64,000 nt of DNA from Pseudomonas alliivorans (GTDB taxonomy: Bacteria > Pseudomonadota > Gammaproteobacteria > Pseudomonadales > Pseudomonadaceae). Position 1 is the first letter of the stretch; the number at the start of each line of letters is the position of its first letter. A program made the position numbers and the translations under genes. The notes beneath the pieces were generated by a model. That model ran no database searches and was not told the origin of the DNA. It saw only the letters and a list, made by a program, of their open reading frames with translations. The stretch spans positions 248,001 to 312,000 of the forward strand of contig NZ_JAFFZW010000003.1 in the NCBI RefSeq assembly GCF_017826695.1. The letters run 5' to 3'. Positions 1 to 9,076 of this stretch are shown here, piece after piece.

Positions 1-381
1 GCCCAGATAAATGAGGCGTGCTTCTTCACGACCGGAGATGACTTCCACCGGATGGCCGAGGATTTCTTCGGCGCGGTGAATGAATTCGTTGCGGTTGCGG
101 GCTTCGCGCAGGGCGTTGGTGCCCACGATGCGCACGGCGCCGAGCGGCAGGCCGTTGATCAGTTGGGCGAAGCGCTTGAGGCAGTCGAGGCCTCGCTGCA
201 TCGATTCTTCAGTGAGCTGGCGCTCTTCGGTAATTCCGGCTGCCAACTGCACCTTCTCGCCCAGGCGCTCAAGAATGCGAATTTCGCCCTGATTGGCTTT
301 TGCCACAACCATATGGAAGCTGTTGGAGCCCAGGTCGATAGCGGCGATCAGTGAAAGATTCTTGGGTTTAGAGTGCGGCAT
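1..381 (-). CDS. ppx: Exopolyphosphatase, N-terminal part (cut by window edge)
   Basis: Reading the minus strand from the ATG at 379-381 gives an open frame of 127 codons that runs off the left edge. It begins [20 protein letters not shown] and contains the GppA/Ppx phosphate-binding motif [14 protein letters not shown] (about residues 13-26), then [15 protein letters not shown] near residue 85-100. Ppx hydrolyses terminal phosphates from inorganic polyphosphate in the cytoplasm. In other pseudomonads ppx lies directly beside trxA-rho, divergently oriented; here a transporter operon and its regulator intervene. The roughly 175 bases between this start and the next gene should hold its promoter, but no convincing box was picked out. 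The family call is secure; the C-terminal domain cannot be judged. Confidence 0.93.
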   Translation of the reverse strand, partial: MPHSKPKNLSLIAAIDLGSNSFHMVVAKANQGEIRILERLGEKVQLAAGITEERQLTEESMQRGLDCLKRFAQLINGLPLGAVRIVGTNALREARNRNEFIHRAEEILGHPVEVISGREEARLIYLG

Positions 382-556
382 GGTCTGGCAATCCCGTTCG
401 ATAACCGCGCCATCGTGCCACGATCCACCTCTGCCGCCAACGCGAAGCTGTCCAGGCGGCGGAAATACCCGGTATTACTTCGTTCTGTGGTCACACACCC
501 ACTTCGCGTGCGCCCCTTGATGTGATGTGCGATCAGTCAGGGGCTGGTGATGTGTT

Positions 557-1291
557 TCACGCCTGTTCCACCGTCCCGATGAAGTTGGCCAGTTCCGGCG
601 TCTTCGGGTTGGCGAACAGTTCTTTCGGGTCGCCCACTTCATGCACCTTGCCCTGGTGCATGAACACCAGTTTGTCGCCCACTTCCCGGGCGAAGCGCAT
701 TTCGTGGGTGACCATGATCAGGGTCATGCCATCGGCCGCCAACTGGCGCACGACGCTGAGCACCTCGTTGACCAACTCCGGGTCCAGCGCCGAAGTGATC
801 TCGTCGCACAGCAGCACCTTTGGCGACATGGCCAGCGCACGGGCTATCGCTACGCGTTGCTGTTGTCCGCCCGAAAGACGATCCGGGAATGCATCGAACT
901 TCTCACCCAGCCCGACGCGCTCCAGCATCTGCCTCGCCAGCTTCGCAGCTTCTGCCTTGGGCACTTTCTGCACGACCTGTGGCGCGAGCATCACGTTTTC
1001 GCCCACGCTCAGGTGCGGGAACAGGTTGAACTGCTGGAACACCATGCCGACCTTCTGCCGCAACGTACGCAGATCGGCGCGGGCGGCGTCCAGATACTCG
1101 CCATCGACCTCGATCACACCGTCGTTGATCGACTCCAGCCCGTTCAGCGTGCGCAGCAGCGTGCTCTTGCCCGAGCCGCTGCGACCGATGATCGCCACCA
1201 CCTGGCCTTCTTCCACGGAGAGGTCGATGCCTTTGAGAACGTGATGGTCGCCGTAGTACTTGTGCAGGGCGGAAATTCTAAGCAGAGGCAT
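557..1291 (-). CDS. Polar amino-acid ABC transporter, ATP-binding subunit
   Basis: This 244-residue ATPase drives uptake by the permeases encoded just upstream. Walker A is GRSGSGKST (residues 36-44), the Q-loop lies in FQQFNLFPHL, the signature is LSGGQQQR (139-146), Walker B is VLLCDE (159-164), and the H-loop His is in VTHEM (about 196). Length and motifs match the HisP/GlnQ/GltL family. The ATG at 1291 is chosen over an in-frame start 26 codons upstream because a GGAGAC ribosome-binding site lies just before it and homology begins there. It is the last gene of a four-gene operon and overlaps the preceding permease by 14 bases, which suggests translational coupling. The exact amino acid transported is not predictable. 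Confidence 0.95.
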   Translation of the reverse strand: MPLLRISALHKYYGDHHVLKGIDLSVEEGQVVAIIGRSGSGKSTLLRTLNGLESINDGVIEVDGEYLDAARADLRTLRQKVGMVFQQFNLFPHLSVGENVMLAPQVVQKVPKAEAAKLARQMLERVGLGEKFDAFPDRLSGGQQQRVAIARALAMSPKVLLCDEITSALDPELVNEVLSVVRQLAADGMTLIMVTHEMRFAREVGDKLVFMHQGKVHEVGDPKELFANPKTPELANFIGTVEQA

Positions 1292-1925
1292 GCAGTCTCC
1301 TTTCCAGATGGCGCGCGCAGAGCGACAACGGATAGCAAAGGATGAAATAGCCCAGGGCAACGAAGCCATAGACCATGAAAGGTTCGAAGGTGGCGTTGGC
1401 CAGCATGCTGCCGGTCTTGGTCAATTCGGTGAAGCCGATGATCGAGGTCACGGCCGTACCTTTGACCACCTGCACCGAGAAGCCGACCGTTGGCGCAATT
1501 GCAATACGCAACGCCTGTGGCAGGATCACGTAGCGCATCTGCTCGAACGGGCTCAGGGCCAGACTGGCCGACGCTTCCCACTGGCCCTTGGAAATCGATT
1601 CGACGCACCCGCGCCAGATTTCAGCCAGATAGGCGCTGGTGAACAGCGTCAGTGCCAGAGCGGCTGCGGCCCACGGGGAAATATCCATCCCCATCAGCGC
1701 AACGCCGAAGAACACCAGAAACAGCTGCATCAAAAGCGGTGTGCCTTGAAACAGCTCTATATATAAGCTGGCTGCCACACGCGGCCCGGATTTCTCCGAG
1801 GTGCGCATGCCCATTACCAGCAGGCCGATCAGCCCGCCACCGATAAAAGCCACCAGCGACAGGGCCACCGTCCATTGCAGGCCGGTCAATAGATTGCGCA
1901 GGATGTCCCAGAGGGTAAAGTCCAT
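1278..1925 (-). CDS. Polar amino-acid ABC transporter permease (second)
   Basis: This 215-residue integral membrane protein is of the HisMQ type. It starts MDFTLWDILRNLLTGLQWT, has hydrophobic segments near residues 18-40, 55-80, 85-105 and 185-205, and carries the cytoplasmic EAA-type loop EASASLALSPFEQMRYVILP that contacts the ATPase. The start codon overlaps the stop of the preceding permease (TGATG, sharing one base), so the two permeases are translationally coupled and presumably form the heterodimeric channel. An upstream extension in the same frame is translated from the other permease's coding region and has no homology-like features, so it was discarded. Confidence 0.93.
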   Translation of the reverse strand: MDFTLWDILRNLLTGLQWTVALSLVAFIGGGLIGLLVMGMRTSEKSGPRVAASLYIELFQGTPLLMQLFLVFFGVALMGMDISPWAAAALALTLFTSAYLAEIWRGCVESISKGQWEASASLALSPFEQMRYVILPQALRIAIAPTVGFSVQVVKGTAVTSIIGFTELTKTGSMLANATFEPFMVYGFVALGYFILCYPLSLCARHLERRLHASA

Positions 1926-2590
1926 CAGCTGCTCCTCGAGATGTAGCGACGTCCGATCCAGGCCAGCAACTGACGAATCAGCAGCGCCATGCCCAGATAG
2001 ATCAGCGTGGTCACGATGTAGGTCTCGAACGAGCGGAAGTTGCGTGACTGGACGAAGTTGGCGAAAAAGCTCAGCTCCTCCGTCGCGATCTGCGAGCAGA
2101 CCGCCGAGCCCAGCATCACAATGATGATCTGGCTGCTCAGCGCGGGCCATACCTTGCGCAGGGCCGGAACCAGCACCACATAGCGAAAGGTCTCGTAGCG
2201 ACTCATTGCCAGGGCGGCCGAGGCTTCAAGCTGTCCTTTCGGGATCGCCTGGATGCCTGCCCGGATGATTTCCGTCGAGTAGGCCCCCAGATTGATCACC
2301 ATCGCCAGCACGGCGGCCTGCCATTCCGATATCTGCATGCCCAGCGAGGGCAGGCCGAAAAAGATGAAGAACAGCTGGACCAGAAACGGTGTATTGCGGA
2401 TCAGCTCCACGTACACCGCAAAGATCGTCGCAAAGGGCTGGATCTTCCAAGCCCTCACGACCGCACCGACGATCCCCAGGCTGACGCCGAGCACGGTGCC
2501 AATGGCCGTCAATTCCAGTGTGAATAATGCGCCGCGCAACAGCAGATCAATGTTCTGCAGAACCGGTGCAAAGTCGAAGTGATAAGCCAT
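1925..2590 (-). CDS. Polar amino-acid ABC transporter permease (first)
   Basis: The product is a 221-residue HisMQ-family permease starting MAYHFDFAPVLQNIDLLLRG. It has the family motifs RNTPFLVQLFFIFFGLPSLG and the EAA loop LEASAALAMSRYETFRYVVL, and several strongly hydrophobic helices. The ATG at 2590 is preferred to a TTG two codons upstream because AGGG lies seven bases before it. It follows the binding-protein gene by 30 bases and is coupled to the next permease. Together with the neighbouring permease it should form the transmembrane pathway. Confidence 0.93.
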   Translation of the reverse strand: MAYHFDFAPVLQNIDLLLRGALFTLELTAIGTVLGVSLGIVGAVVRAWKIQPFATIFAVYVELIRNTPFLVQLFFIFFGLPSLGMQISEWQAAVLAMVINLGAYSTEIIRAGIQAIPKGQLEASAALAMSRYETFRYVVLVPALRKVWPALSSQIIIVMLGSAVCSQIATEELSFFANFVQSRNFRSFETYIVTTLIYLGMALLIRQLLAWIGRRYISRSS

Positions 2591-2620
2591 TGGCAAACCC
2601 TGTGAATCAGAAAACGGTGA

Positions 2621-3406
2621 TCAGAGGTCGGCTGGCAGTGGCTGCTTCAGCCAGGTGGTGGAAGCCTTTTCCAGCGTGCCGTCAGCCTTGGCGGCGTTCA
2701 GGATCTCGTTGACCTTGCCCAGCAGTTCCGGCTGACCCTTGTTCACGCCGACATAGACAGGCGAGTCCTTGAGTTTCACTTTCAGCGCCGGGATGCGTTT
2801 GGGGTTGCGCTCGCTGATGGCGACCATCACCACGTTGCCGCTGGCGATCAGGTCGGTCTGGCCAGCCAGGTAGGCGGCGATGGTGGAGTTGTTGTCTTCA
2901 AAACGCTTGATGGTCGCGCCCTGCGGAGCAACAGCCGACAACTCGATGTCTTCGATTGCGCCGCGAGTGACGCTGATGGTCTTGCCGTTCAGGTCGGCGA
3001 TTTCCTTGACTGGCGAATCAGGCGGACCGAACACAGCCAGGTAAAACGGCGCATAGGCGCGGGAGAAGTCGATGACTTTCTCGCGGTCCGGGTTCTTGCC
3101 CAGGCTCGAAATCACCAGATCGACCTTGCCGGTGGTCAGGAACGGGATGCGGTTGGTGCTGTTGACCGGCGTCAGCTCAAGCTTGACCTTCAGCTTGTCG
3201 GCCAGCAATTGGGCCGTGTCGATGTCCAGGCCGCGAGGCTTCATGTCCGGGCCGACTGAACCGAATGGCGGGAAATCCTGCGGAACGGCAACTTTCAGAG
3301 TGCCGCGCGCTACGACGTCTTCCAGGCCATTGGCATGGGCTGGCGCCTGGCTCAGCATCAGGCTGGCAAACAAGGCAGTAAGCAGGGCGCTGTAACGCTT
3401 GGTCAT
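2621..3406 (-). CDS. Polar amino-acid ABC transporter, periplasmic substrate-binding protein
   Basis: This 261-residue family 3 extracellular solute-binding protein has a typical Sec signal peptide (residues 1-25, cleavage after AHA). The mature part carries the family fold markers VAVPQDFPPFGSVG, PRGLDIDTAQLLADKL (the DIDTA acidic motif that usually grips the alpha-amino group), NRIPFLTTGKVDLVISS and YVGVNKGQPELLGKVNEIL. It is the first gene of the operon, as expected for a component needed in excess. Its start lies about 110 bases from an operator-like palindrome shared with the divergent regulator gene. The substrate is an amino acid or close relative; which one cannot be read from the sequence. 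Confidence 0.94.
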   Translation of the reverse strand: MTKRYSALLTALFASLMLSQAPAHANGLEDVVARGTLKVAVPQDFPPFGSVGPDMKPRGLDIDTAQLLADKLKVKLELTPVNSTNRIPFLTTGKVDLVISSLGKNPDREKVIDFSRAYAPFYLAVFGPPDSPVKEIADLNGKTISVTRGAIEDIELSAVAPQGATIKRFEDNNSTIAAYLAGQTDLIASGNVVMVAISERNPKRIPALKVKLKDSPVYVGVNKGQPELLGKVNEILNAAKADGTLEKASTTWLKQPLPADL

Positions 3407-3517
3407 GAGAACTCTCCGGACGGAACGAAAGATGTTGGCCGTTCACCCAGTGCACAGCCCATGCCACCCACTCCTTTCACGCCGTAACTCAAGGTGTTCA
3501 GCCTGTTTTTGGTCTTA

Positions 3518-3530
3518 CTGGTCTGAACAG
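3518..3530. promoter_or_regulatory. Operator-like palindrome, copy 1 (probable FadR-type regulator site)
   Basis: CTGGTCTGAACAG is an imperfect palindrome (10 of 13 positions symmetric) between the divergent transporter operon and regulator gene. A near-identical copy, CTGGCCTGAACAG, lies at 3643-3655. Two copies of the same palindrome flanking a divergent regulator-transporter pair are the usual arrangement for GntR/FadR repressors. Assigning it to the adjacent regulator is inference. Confidence 0.55.
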
Positions 3531-3642
3531 TTGACAGACGGCGCGCCCCGCTTTGGAGCGCCTGAAAGCCGCGCCGCCCCAGCGCTGGGCGTCGCTTGCC
3601 GAATGATCGGGATGGCGCTAAAAGGGATTTTTACTGGACTGA

Positions 3643-3655
3643 CTGGCCTGAACAG
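3643..3655. promoter_or_regulatory. Operator-like palindrome, copy 2
   Basis: CTGGCCTGAACAG differs from the 3518 copy at one base and ends three bases before the ATG of the GntR-family gene. A partial extra half (ACTGGACTG) lies immediately upstream at 3633-3641. Occupancy here would block the regulator's own transcription or translation start, so negative autoregulation is the simplest reading. Confidence 0.55.
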
Positions 3656-3657
3656 TG

Positions 3658-4365
3658 ATGCCGCAAAATTCGCTCGCCGTACCGGAATCAGCCCTCAGGG
3701 CCATCCGCAAGCTGATTGACGAACAAGGCTATAAACCTGGCGACAGCCTGCCGTCGCAGCGCGATCTGGCGGCATTGCTGGGTGTCAGCCGTGCCTCGCT
3801 GCGCGAGGCGCTGTCATCGCTCAGTGCGTTGGGCGTAGTCAGCGTGCAGCCCGGCAAAGGTGTGTTCGTGCAGTCGTTTTCTGAACCAGAACGGCGCACG
3901 AGCGGATTTTCCTGGCCTTTCGATGCACAGGTTTCTCCAGCTGATACGTTTCAACTGCGCTATGCGCTGGAAGGGTTTGCTGCCGGTCTGGCCGCTGTGA
4001 CGTTGACTGCCGACGAGCGGGACGTGCTGGAAGATAATGTCGAGGCCATGCGTCTGGAGTTGCGTGCCGGCGATTTTGAAGCGGCCGCACGTCTGGATTT
4101 CGAGTTCCACCGGCATATTCTGGTGGCCAGCGGAAATCAGGCCATGCTGGGAATCGTGACGGCAGGTGCCGATATCTTTCTGGAAAGCCAGAAGATGCCG
4201 TTCATAAGGGCTGCAAGGGTGATGGAAACCTGGCAGGAGCACCGCAAGATCCTTCGAGCGCTGGCCAGACACGCATCAGGACCTGCGCAAAAGGCCATGC
4301 AGGAACACATCAGAGGTGCTGCCTTGCGCACCGGCATCGTTTTCGTTTCGCCTTCGAACCAGTGA
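3658..4365 (+). CDS. FadR-subfamily GntR transcriptional regulator
   Basis: The product has 235 residues. It has an N-terminal winged helix-turn-helix (about residues 10-72, with LPSQRDLAALLGVSRASLRE and the wing VVSVQPGKGVFV) and a C-terminal FCD ligand-binding domain (about 95-225). The FCD metal-site pattern is visible: D147 in RLDFEFHRH, His153, His195 in WQEHRK and His217 in MQEHIRG. Members usually sense small organic acids or amino acids. It is divergent from the amino-acid ABC operon and shares two operator-like palindromes with it, so it probably controls that operon and itself. A GTG one codon upstream of the chosen ATG is possible. No strong ribosome-binding site is seen. Confidence 0.92.
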   Translation: MPQNSLAVPESALRAIRKLIDEQGYKPGDSLPSQRDLAALLGVSRASLREALSSLSALGVVSVQPGKGVFVQSFSEPERRTSGFSWPFDAQVSPADTFQLRYALEGFAAGLAAVTLTADERDVLEDNVEAMRLELRAGDFEAAARLDFEFHRHILVASGNQAMLGIVTAGADIFLESQKMPFIRAARVMETWQEHRKILRALARHASGPAQKAMQEHIRGAALRTGIVFVSPSNQ

Positions 4366-4483
4366 TGAGCTATAACCTGACTCATAAACCGTCATAGCCA
4401 GACTCAATGATCCTTCGCTTCCTGAATGTCATAAGGCCCGCTATGATGAGCGTCGTTTTTAGCCTACGAACTCGGAGACATCC

Positions 4484-4813
4484 ATGAGTAGCGACAAGAT
4501 CAAACACGTCACCGACGCCAGCTTCGAAGCCGATGTACTGAAGGCTCAGGGCCCTGTACTGGTCGACTACTGGGCTGAGTGGTGTGGCCCTTGCAAGATG
4601 ATTGCCCCGGTTCTGGACGAAATTGCCAGCACTTACGAAGGCAAACTGACCGTCGCCAAACTGAACATCGACGAAAATCAGGAAACCCCGGCCAAGCACG
4701 GCGTTCGCGGTATCCCGACTCTGATGCTGTTCAAGAATGGCAACGTCGAGGCCACTAAAGTGGGCGCTCTGTCGAAGTCGCAGCTTGCTGCGTTTCTCGA
4801 CGCCAACATCTGA
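4484..4813 (+). CDS. trxA: Thioredoxin
   Basis: This 109-residue cytoplasmic thiol-disulfide reductant has the active site WCGPCK (Cys34, Cys37), the conserved [10 protein letters not shown] strand, the cis-proline loop GIPTLMLF, and the usual full length. It supplies electrons to ribonucleotide reductase, PAPS reductase and methionine sulfoxide reductases. It is monocistronic, with a TATGAT -10-like hexamer at 4442-4447, a CGGAG ribosome-binding site before the ATG, and an intrinsic terminator right after the stop. It precedes rho, as in other pseudomonads. Confidence 0.98.
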   Translation: MSSDKIKHVTDASFEADVLKAQGPVLVDYWAEWCGPCKMIAPVLDEIASTYEGKLTVAKLNIDENQETPAKHGVRGIPTLMLFKNGNVEATKVGALSKSQLAAFLDANI

Positions 4814-4821
4814 AGTGCTCC

Positions 4822-4850
4822 AAAGCCCTGCGAATAGCGGGGCTTTTTTT
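4822..4850 (+). terminator. Intrinsic terminator of trxA
   Basis: AAAGCCCTGC and GCGGGGCTTT pair (one wobble) around the loop GAATA, and the right arm runs directly into seven T residues. It starts nine bases after the trxA stop codon. Confidence 0.9.
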
Positions 4851-5044
4851 GATATGCCGTACTAGACTCCTTCAAAATCGAGTGGTACATTCGGCCCCGC
4901 AACGGCTTCTCCGTTGCCCCCTGCTAGCCGTCGCCGACGCTCTCCTTTCGATTTAGTACGCGATCCTGTCGCCTTCTCTGCGGCGCGGCCTCATTAAGCC
5001 AAAAGCTTAATTTCCCCCTCCATACACGATTACGTCATTCCCAT
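4851..5044 (+). promoter_or_regulatory. rho leader, pyrimidine-rich and without a Shine-Dalgarno
   Basis: These 194 bases between the trxA terminator and the rho ATG contain no gene. The second half is rich in C and T and poor in G (for example 5008-5024, taatttccccctccata), as expected of an RNA that Rho itself could bind. No purine-rich ribosome-binding site precedes the ATG (cattcccatATG). Autogenous control of rho by premature termination in its leader is established in E. coli; applying it here is inference. Confidence 0.5.
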
Positions 5045-6304
5045 ATGAATCTGACTGAACTCAAGCAAAAGCCGATTACCGATCTGCTCGAAATGGCCGA
5101 ACAGGCTGGCATAGAAAATATGGCCCGTTCGCGCAAGCAGGATGTGATTTTCTCCCTGCTCAAAAGGCACGCTAAAAGTGGCGAGGAAATTTCAGGTGAT
5201 GGCGTGCTGGAGATCCTCCAGGACGGCTTCGGCTTCCTGCGCTCTGCAGACGCTTCCTACCTGGCCGGTCCGGACGACATCTATGTCTCCCCTAGCCAGA
5301 TTCGCCGCTTCAACCTGCGTACCGGCGACACCATCGTTGGCAAGATCCGTCCTCCGAAAGAAGGTGAGCGTTATTTCGCTCTGCTCAAGGTCGACACGAT
5401 CAACTACGACCGTCCGGAAAACGCCAAGAACAAGATTCTGTTCGAAAACCTGACGCCGCTGTTCCCGAACGTGCGCATGAAGATGGAAGCCGGTAACGGT
5501 TCCACCGAAGATCTCACCGGTCGTGTCATCGACCTGTGTGCACCGATCGGTAAAGGTCAGCGTGGTCTGATCGTTGCGCCGCCGAAGGCGGGCAAGACCA
5601 TCATGCTGCAGAACATCGCGTCGAACATCACGCGTAACAATCCGGAAGTGCACCTGATCGTTCTGCTGATCGACGAGCGTCCGGAAGAAGTGACCGAAAT
5701 GCAGCGCACCGTGCGCGGCGAAGTGGTTGCCTCGACATTCGACGAACCGCCAACCCGTCACGTACAGGTTGCCGAAATGGTGATCGAAAAGGCCAAGCGC
5801 CTGGTCGAGCACAAGAAAGACGTCGTTATTCTGCTGGACTCCATCACCCGTCTGGCTCGTGCCTACAACACCGTCATCCCGAGCTCCGGCAAGGTGTTGA
5901 CCGGTGGTGTCGATGCGCACGCCCTGGAGAAGCCAAAGCGTTTCTTCGGTGCTGCACGTAACATCGAAGAAGGCGGTTCGCTGACGATCATCGCCACCGC
6001 GCTGGTTGAAACCGGCTCGAAGATGGATGAAGTCATCTACGAAGAGTTCAAGGGTACAGGCAACATGGAGCTGCCTCTGGATCGCAAGATCGCAGAGAAG
6101 CGCGTGTTCCCGGCTATCAACATCAACCGCTCCGGCACACGCCGCGAAGAGCTGTTGACCGCTGATGACGAGCTGCAGCGCATGTGGATCCTGCGCAAGC
6201 TGCTGCACCCGATGGACGAAGTCGCCGCTATCGAGTTCCTGATCGACAAGCTCAAGCAGACCAAGACCAACGATGAATTCTTCCTGTCGATGAAACGCAA
6301 GTAA
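5045..6304 (+). CDS. rho: Transcription termination factor Rho
   Basis: This 419-residue hexameric RNA-dependent ATPase/helicase ends transcription at unstructured C-rich RNA. The N-terminal helix bundle (1-47) is followed by the cold-shock-like RNA-binding domain, with [16 protein letters not shown] (51-66). Walker A is APPKAGKT (178-185), Walker B is [16 protein letters not shown], and the Q-loop region is [20 protein letters not shown]. Length and sequence match the short Pseudomonas Rho without the long insertion of high-GC Gram-positives. It is followed by a strong intrinsic terminator. Confidence 0.99.
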   Translation: MNLTELKQKPITDLLEMAEQAGIENMARSRKQDVIFSLLKRHAKSGEEISGDGVLEILQDGFGFLRSADASYLAGPDDIYVSPSQIRRFNLRTGDTIVGKIRPPKEGERYFALLKVDTINYDRPENAKNKILFENLTPLFPNVRMKMEAGNGSTEDLTGRVIDLCAPIGKGQRGLIVAPPKAGKTIMLQNIASNITRNNPEVHLIVLLIDERPEEVTEMQRTVRGEVVASTFDEPPTRHVQVAEMVIEKAKRLVEHKKDVVILLDSITRLARAYNTVIPSSGKVLTGGVDAHALEKPKRFFGAARNIEEGGSLTIIATALVETGSKMDEVIYEEFKGTGNMELPLDRKIAEKRVFPAININRSGTRREELLTADDELQRMWILRKLLHPMDEVAAIEFLIDKLKQTKTNDEFFLSMKRK

Positions 6305-6324
6305 CAGACGGGTCGTTTCAAGAA

Positions 6325-6353
6325 ATGGCATCCTTCGGGGTGCCATTTTTTTT
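6325..6353 (+). terminator. Intrinsic terminator of rho
   Basis: ATGGCA / TGCCAT arms enclose TCCTTCGGGG (an inner CC-TTCG-GG stem), followed by a run of T residues. It starts about 20 bases after the rho stop. Confidence 0.92.
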
Positions 6354-6433
6354 GGCCGCCGTTTGGCTCATTAGCTGCCTTGAAAGCTCAGAGCAGGTAC
6401 GATGTGCGTCTATTTGGATAAATGGCCGGGTTA

Positions 6434-7900
6434 ATGAAATTCAAAGATCTAAGGGATTTCGTACAGCAACTTGAGCAGCGCGGAGAGCTGAAACGCATTC
6501 AGATGCCGATTTCGCCCGTGCTGGAAATGACCGAGATCTGTGATCGCACCTTGCGCGCCAAGGGCCCGGCCCTGTTGTTCGAAAAGCCGGTCGGCTTCGA
6601 CATCCCGGTGCTGGGCAACCTGTTCGGCACGCCAGAGCGCGTCGCCATGGGCATGGGCGCCGAGGCGGTCAGCGAACTGCGTGAGATCGGCAAACTGCTG
6701 GCTTTCCTCAAGGAGCCCGAGCCGCCCAAGGGTTTGAAAGACGCCTGGTCCAAGCTGCCGATCTTCCGCAAGGTCATCGCGATGGCGCCCAAGGTCTTGA
6801 AAGACGCGCCCTGCCAGGAAGTGGTCATCGAAGGCGACGATGTCGACCTCGGCATGCTGCCGGTCCAGACCTGCTGGCCGGGCGACGTTGCCCCGCTGAT
6901 CACCTGGGGTTTGACCGTTACCAAAGGCCCGAACAAGGAACGTCAGAACCTGGGCATCTATCGCCAGCAGGTCATCGGTCGCAACAAGATCATCATGCGC
7001 TGGCTCAGCCATCGTGGCGGCGCGCTGGATTTCCGTGAGTGGTGCGCCAAGCATCCGGGCGAGCCTTATCCGGTCGCCGTCGCGTTGGGCGCTGACCCGG
7101 CCACTATCCTGGGTGCCGTGACCCCGGTGCCGGACAGTCTCTCCGAATACGCCTTCGCAGGTCTGTTGCGCGGCTCGCGCACTGAACTGATCAAGTGCCG
7201 AGGCAGCAACCTGCAAGTGCCCGCCAGCGCCGAAATCGTGCTTGAAGGCGTTATCCATCCGGGCGAGATGGCGGATGAAGGTCCCTATGGCGACCACACT
7301 GGCTATTACAACGAAGTGGACAGCTTTCCGGTACTGACCGTCGAGCGCATCACGCACCGTATCAAGCCGATTTACCACAGCACCTATACCGGCCGTCCAC
7401 CGGATGAGCCCGCGATTCTGGGCGTTGCCCTGAACGAAGTGTTTGTGCCGATCCTGCAGAAACAGTTTCCGGAAATCGTCGATTTCTACCTGCCGCCTGA
7501 AGGCTGCTCGTACCGCATGGCCGTCGTGACCATCAAGAAACAGTACCCCGGCCATGCCAAGCGCGTAATGCTGGGCGTCTGGTCGTTCCTGCGGCAGTTC
7601 ATGTACACCAAGTTCGTGATCGTCACCGACGACGACATCAATGCCCGCGACTGGAATGACGTGATCTGGGCGATCACCACACGCATGGACCCCAAGCGTG
7701 ACACCGTGATGATCGACAACACGCCAATCGATTACCTGGACTTTGCATCGCCCGTATCAGGTCTGGGCTCCAAGATGGGCCTGGATGCGACCAACAAGTG
7801 GCCTGGCGAAACCAGTCGGGAGTGGGGAAGGGCTATCGTCAAGGATGAAGCCACGACACGTCGGGTCGACGAGATCTGGGATCAGTTGGGAATCAAGTGA
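6434..7900 (+). CDS. ubiD: 3-octaprenyl-4-hydroxybenzoate decarboxylase UbiD
   Basis: This 488-residue decarboxylase depends on prenylated FMN and removes the carboxyl group of 3-polyprenyl-4-hydroxybenzoate in ubiquinone synthesis. The sequence begins [20 protein letters not shown] and holds the characteristic segments [36 protein letters not shown] and [13 protein letters not shown], which bind the cofactor and metal. Homology starts at the ATG at 6434; an in-frame ATG four codons earlier is possible. Ribosome binding looks weak. The flavin prenyltransferase UbiX needed for cofactor supply is not in the window. The stop overlaps the start of the next gene (ATGA). Confidence 0.97.
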   Translation: MKFKDLRDFVQQLEQRGELKRIQMPISPVLEMTEICDRTLRAKGPALLFEKPVGFDIPVLGNLFGTPERVAMGMGAEAVSELREIGKLLAFLKEPEPPKGLKDAWSKLPIFRKVIAMAPKVLKDAPCQEVVIEGDDVDLGMLPVQTCWPGDVAPLITWGLTVTKGPNKERQNLGIYRQQVIGRNKIIMRWLSHRGGALDFREWCAKHPGEPYPVAVALGADPATILGAVTPVPDSLSEYAFAGLLRGSRTELIKCRGSNLQVPASAEIVLEGVIHPGEMADEGPYGDHTGYYNEVDSFPVLTVERITHRIKPIYHSTYTGRPPDEPAILGVALNEVFVPILQKQFPEIVDFYLPPEGCSYRMAVVTIKKQYPGHAKRVMLGVWSFLRQFMYTKFVIVTDDDINARDWNDVIWAITTRMDPKRDTVMIDNTPIDYLDFASPVSGLGSKMGLDATNKWPGETSREWGRAIVKDEATTRRVDEIWDQLGIK

Positions 7901-8868
7901 TGCGCGTAACCTTGCAGCCCTCCGGGGCCGTGCTGGAAGCCTTGCCGGGTGAACGGATTCTCGACGCTGCACAGCGTCTGGGCTATGAGTGCCCGCAGAG
8001 CTGTCGCAATGGCAATTGTCACGTCTGCTCGGCGCTGCTGGTCGAAGGGCGTGTCATGCAGTCGGGTCAGGAGCACGATCACGGCGAGATCTACACCTGC
8101 CTTGCCGAACCTCTGGAGGACTGCGTGGTGCTGTGGGACGGCGTGTTGGCCAAAGGCGAGCTGCCGGTGCGCAGCTTTGCCTGCCAACTGAGTGAGTGTG
8201 TAGAGGTGGGCGGCGATGTCTGGCGTGTCGGGCTGCGGGCTCCGGCCGGCAAGGCACCGCGCTACCACGCCGGGCAATACCTGATGATCGAGCGTGAGAG
8301 CGGCGAGAAGTCAGCGTTCTCCATTGCTTCGGCGCCTCATCGAGGGCGCGATCTGGAACTGCACGTTCTGGTGCGTGAAGACAGCGCGCGCAGCCTTATC
8401 GAACAATTGCAGCGCAACGCGATGGCTCGTGTCGAACTGCCATTTGGTGACACGCACCTGGCCGAGCTGCCTGACGGGCCATTGGTTCTGATCGCCGCAG
8501 GCACAGGCATGGCGCAGATGAGCAGCCTCATTGAACATTGCCGCGTCACCGGCTTCAGTCACCCGGTGCACCTGTACTGGGGCGTGCGACGTCCCGAAGA
8601 CTTCTACGAAATCAGCCATTGGGATGAATGGGCGAAGCTGCCCAACCTGTTCCTGCACAAGGTCGTCAGTGATCTTTGCAGCTGGGAAGGGCGCTGCGGC
8701 ATGCTGCACGAGGCCGTCTGCGACGACATCAAGGATCTTTCGGCAGTGCACGTCTACGGCAGCGGCTCGCCTGCGATGATCTACGGCACCCTCGACGCGC
8801 TGGTCAGCGCCGGCATGGACGCCCATCAGATGCGTGCGGACGTGTTTGCCTACGCGCCACGTTCCTGA
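7900..8868 (+). CDS. NAD(P)H-flavin reductase with N-terminal plant-type [2Fe-2S] domain
   Basis: The product has 322 residues. The ferredoxin domain carries Cys35-x4-Cys40-x2-Cys43 and Cys67 (CRNGNCHVC and YTCLAEP). It is followed by an FAD-binding barrel (YHAGQYLMIE, about 125-135, and FSIASAPH) and an NAD(P)-binding lobe (LIAAGTGMAQMSSLIEHC, then HVYGSGSPAMIY). The architecture matches oxygenase reductases and proteins annotated as CDP-6-deoxy-delta-3,4-glucoseen reductase. It is translationally coupled to ubiD (ATGA overlap), a pairing conserved in Pseudomonas, so a role in electron supply near ubiquinone or flavin metabolism is plausible but unproven. The electron acceptor is unknown. 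Confidence 0.88.
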   Translation: MRVTLQPSGAVLEALPGERILDAAQRLGYECPQSCRNGNCHVCSALLVEGRVMQSGQEHDHGEIYTCLAEPLEDCVVLWDGVLAKGELPVRSFACQLSECVEVGGDVWRVGLRAPAGKAPRYHAGQYLMIERESGEKSAFSIASAPHRGRDLELHVLVREDSARSLIEQLQRNAMARVELPFGDTHLAELPDGPLVLIAAGTGMAQMSSLIEHCRVTGFSHPVHLYWGVRRPEDFYEISHWDEWAKLPNLFLHKVVSDLCSWEGRCGMLHEAVCDDIKDLSAVHVYGSGSPAMIYGTLDALVSAGMDAHQMRADVFAYAPRS

Positions 8869-8925
8869 TACCTGACTGACGGCGGTCCGGCTGGATTGTA
8901 AATTGCTTGGATCACCCTTATAGCG

Positions 8926-8959
8926 TCTGGCGATGTCAAATCGTCGCCAGATTCTTTTT
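8926..8959 (+). terminator. Intrinsic terminator after the ubiD operon
   Basis: TCTGGCGA and TCGCCAGA form a perfect 8-bp stem, followed by TTCTTTTT. An ATG at 8933 that could extend the next gene upstream lies inside this hairpin, which argues against that start. Confidence 0.88.
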
Positions 8960-9076
8960 GGCACAAAGGCCACTGGCCTGCAGCGAAGAACGTACCACGA
9001 CACCCTGATGCCGCTCGCCCGTGAGCGATTCAGCGGGGCTCGGCAAAGACTGGCAGTCAGACTGTCAGGGAGGCAA

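Noticed and set aside
5192..6346. Long minus-strand frame opposite rho (and similar frames opposite ubiD, glpT and gshA)
   Set aside because: These are antisense shadows of conserved genes with unnatural composition and no start signals.
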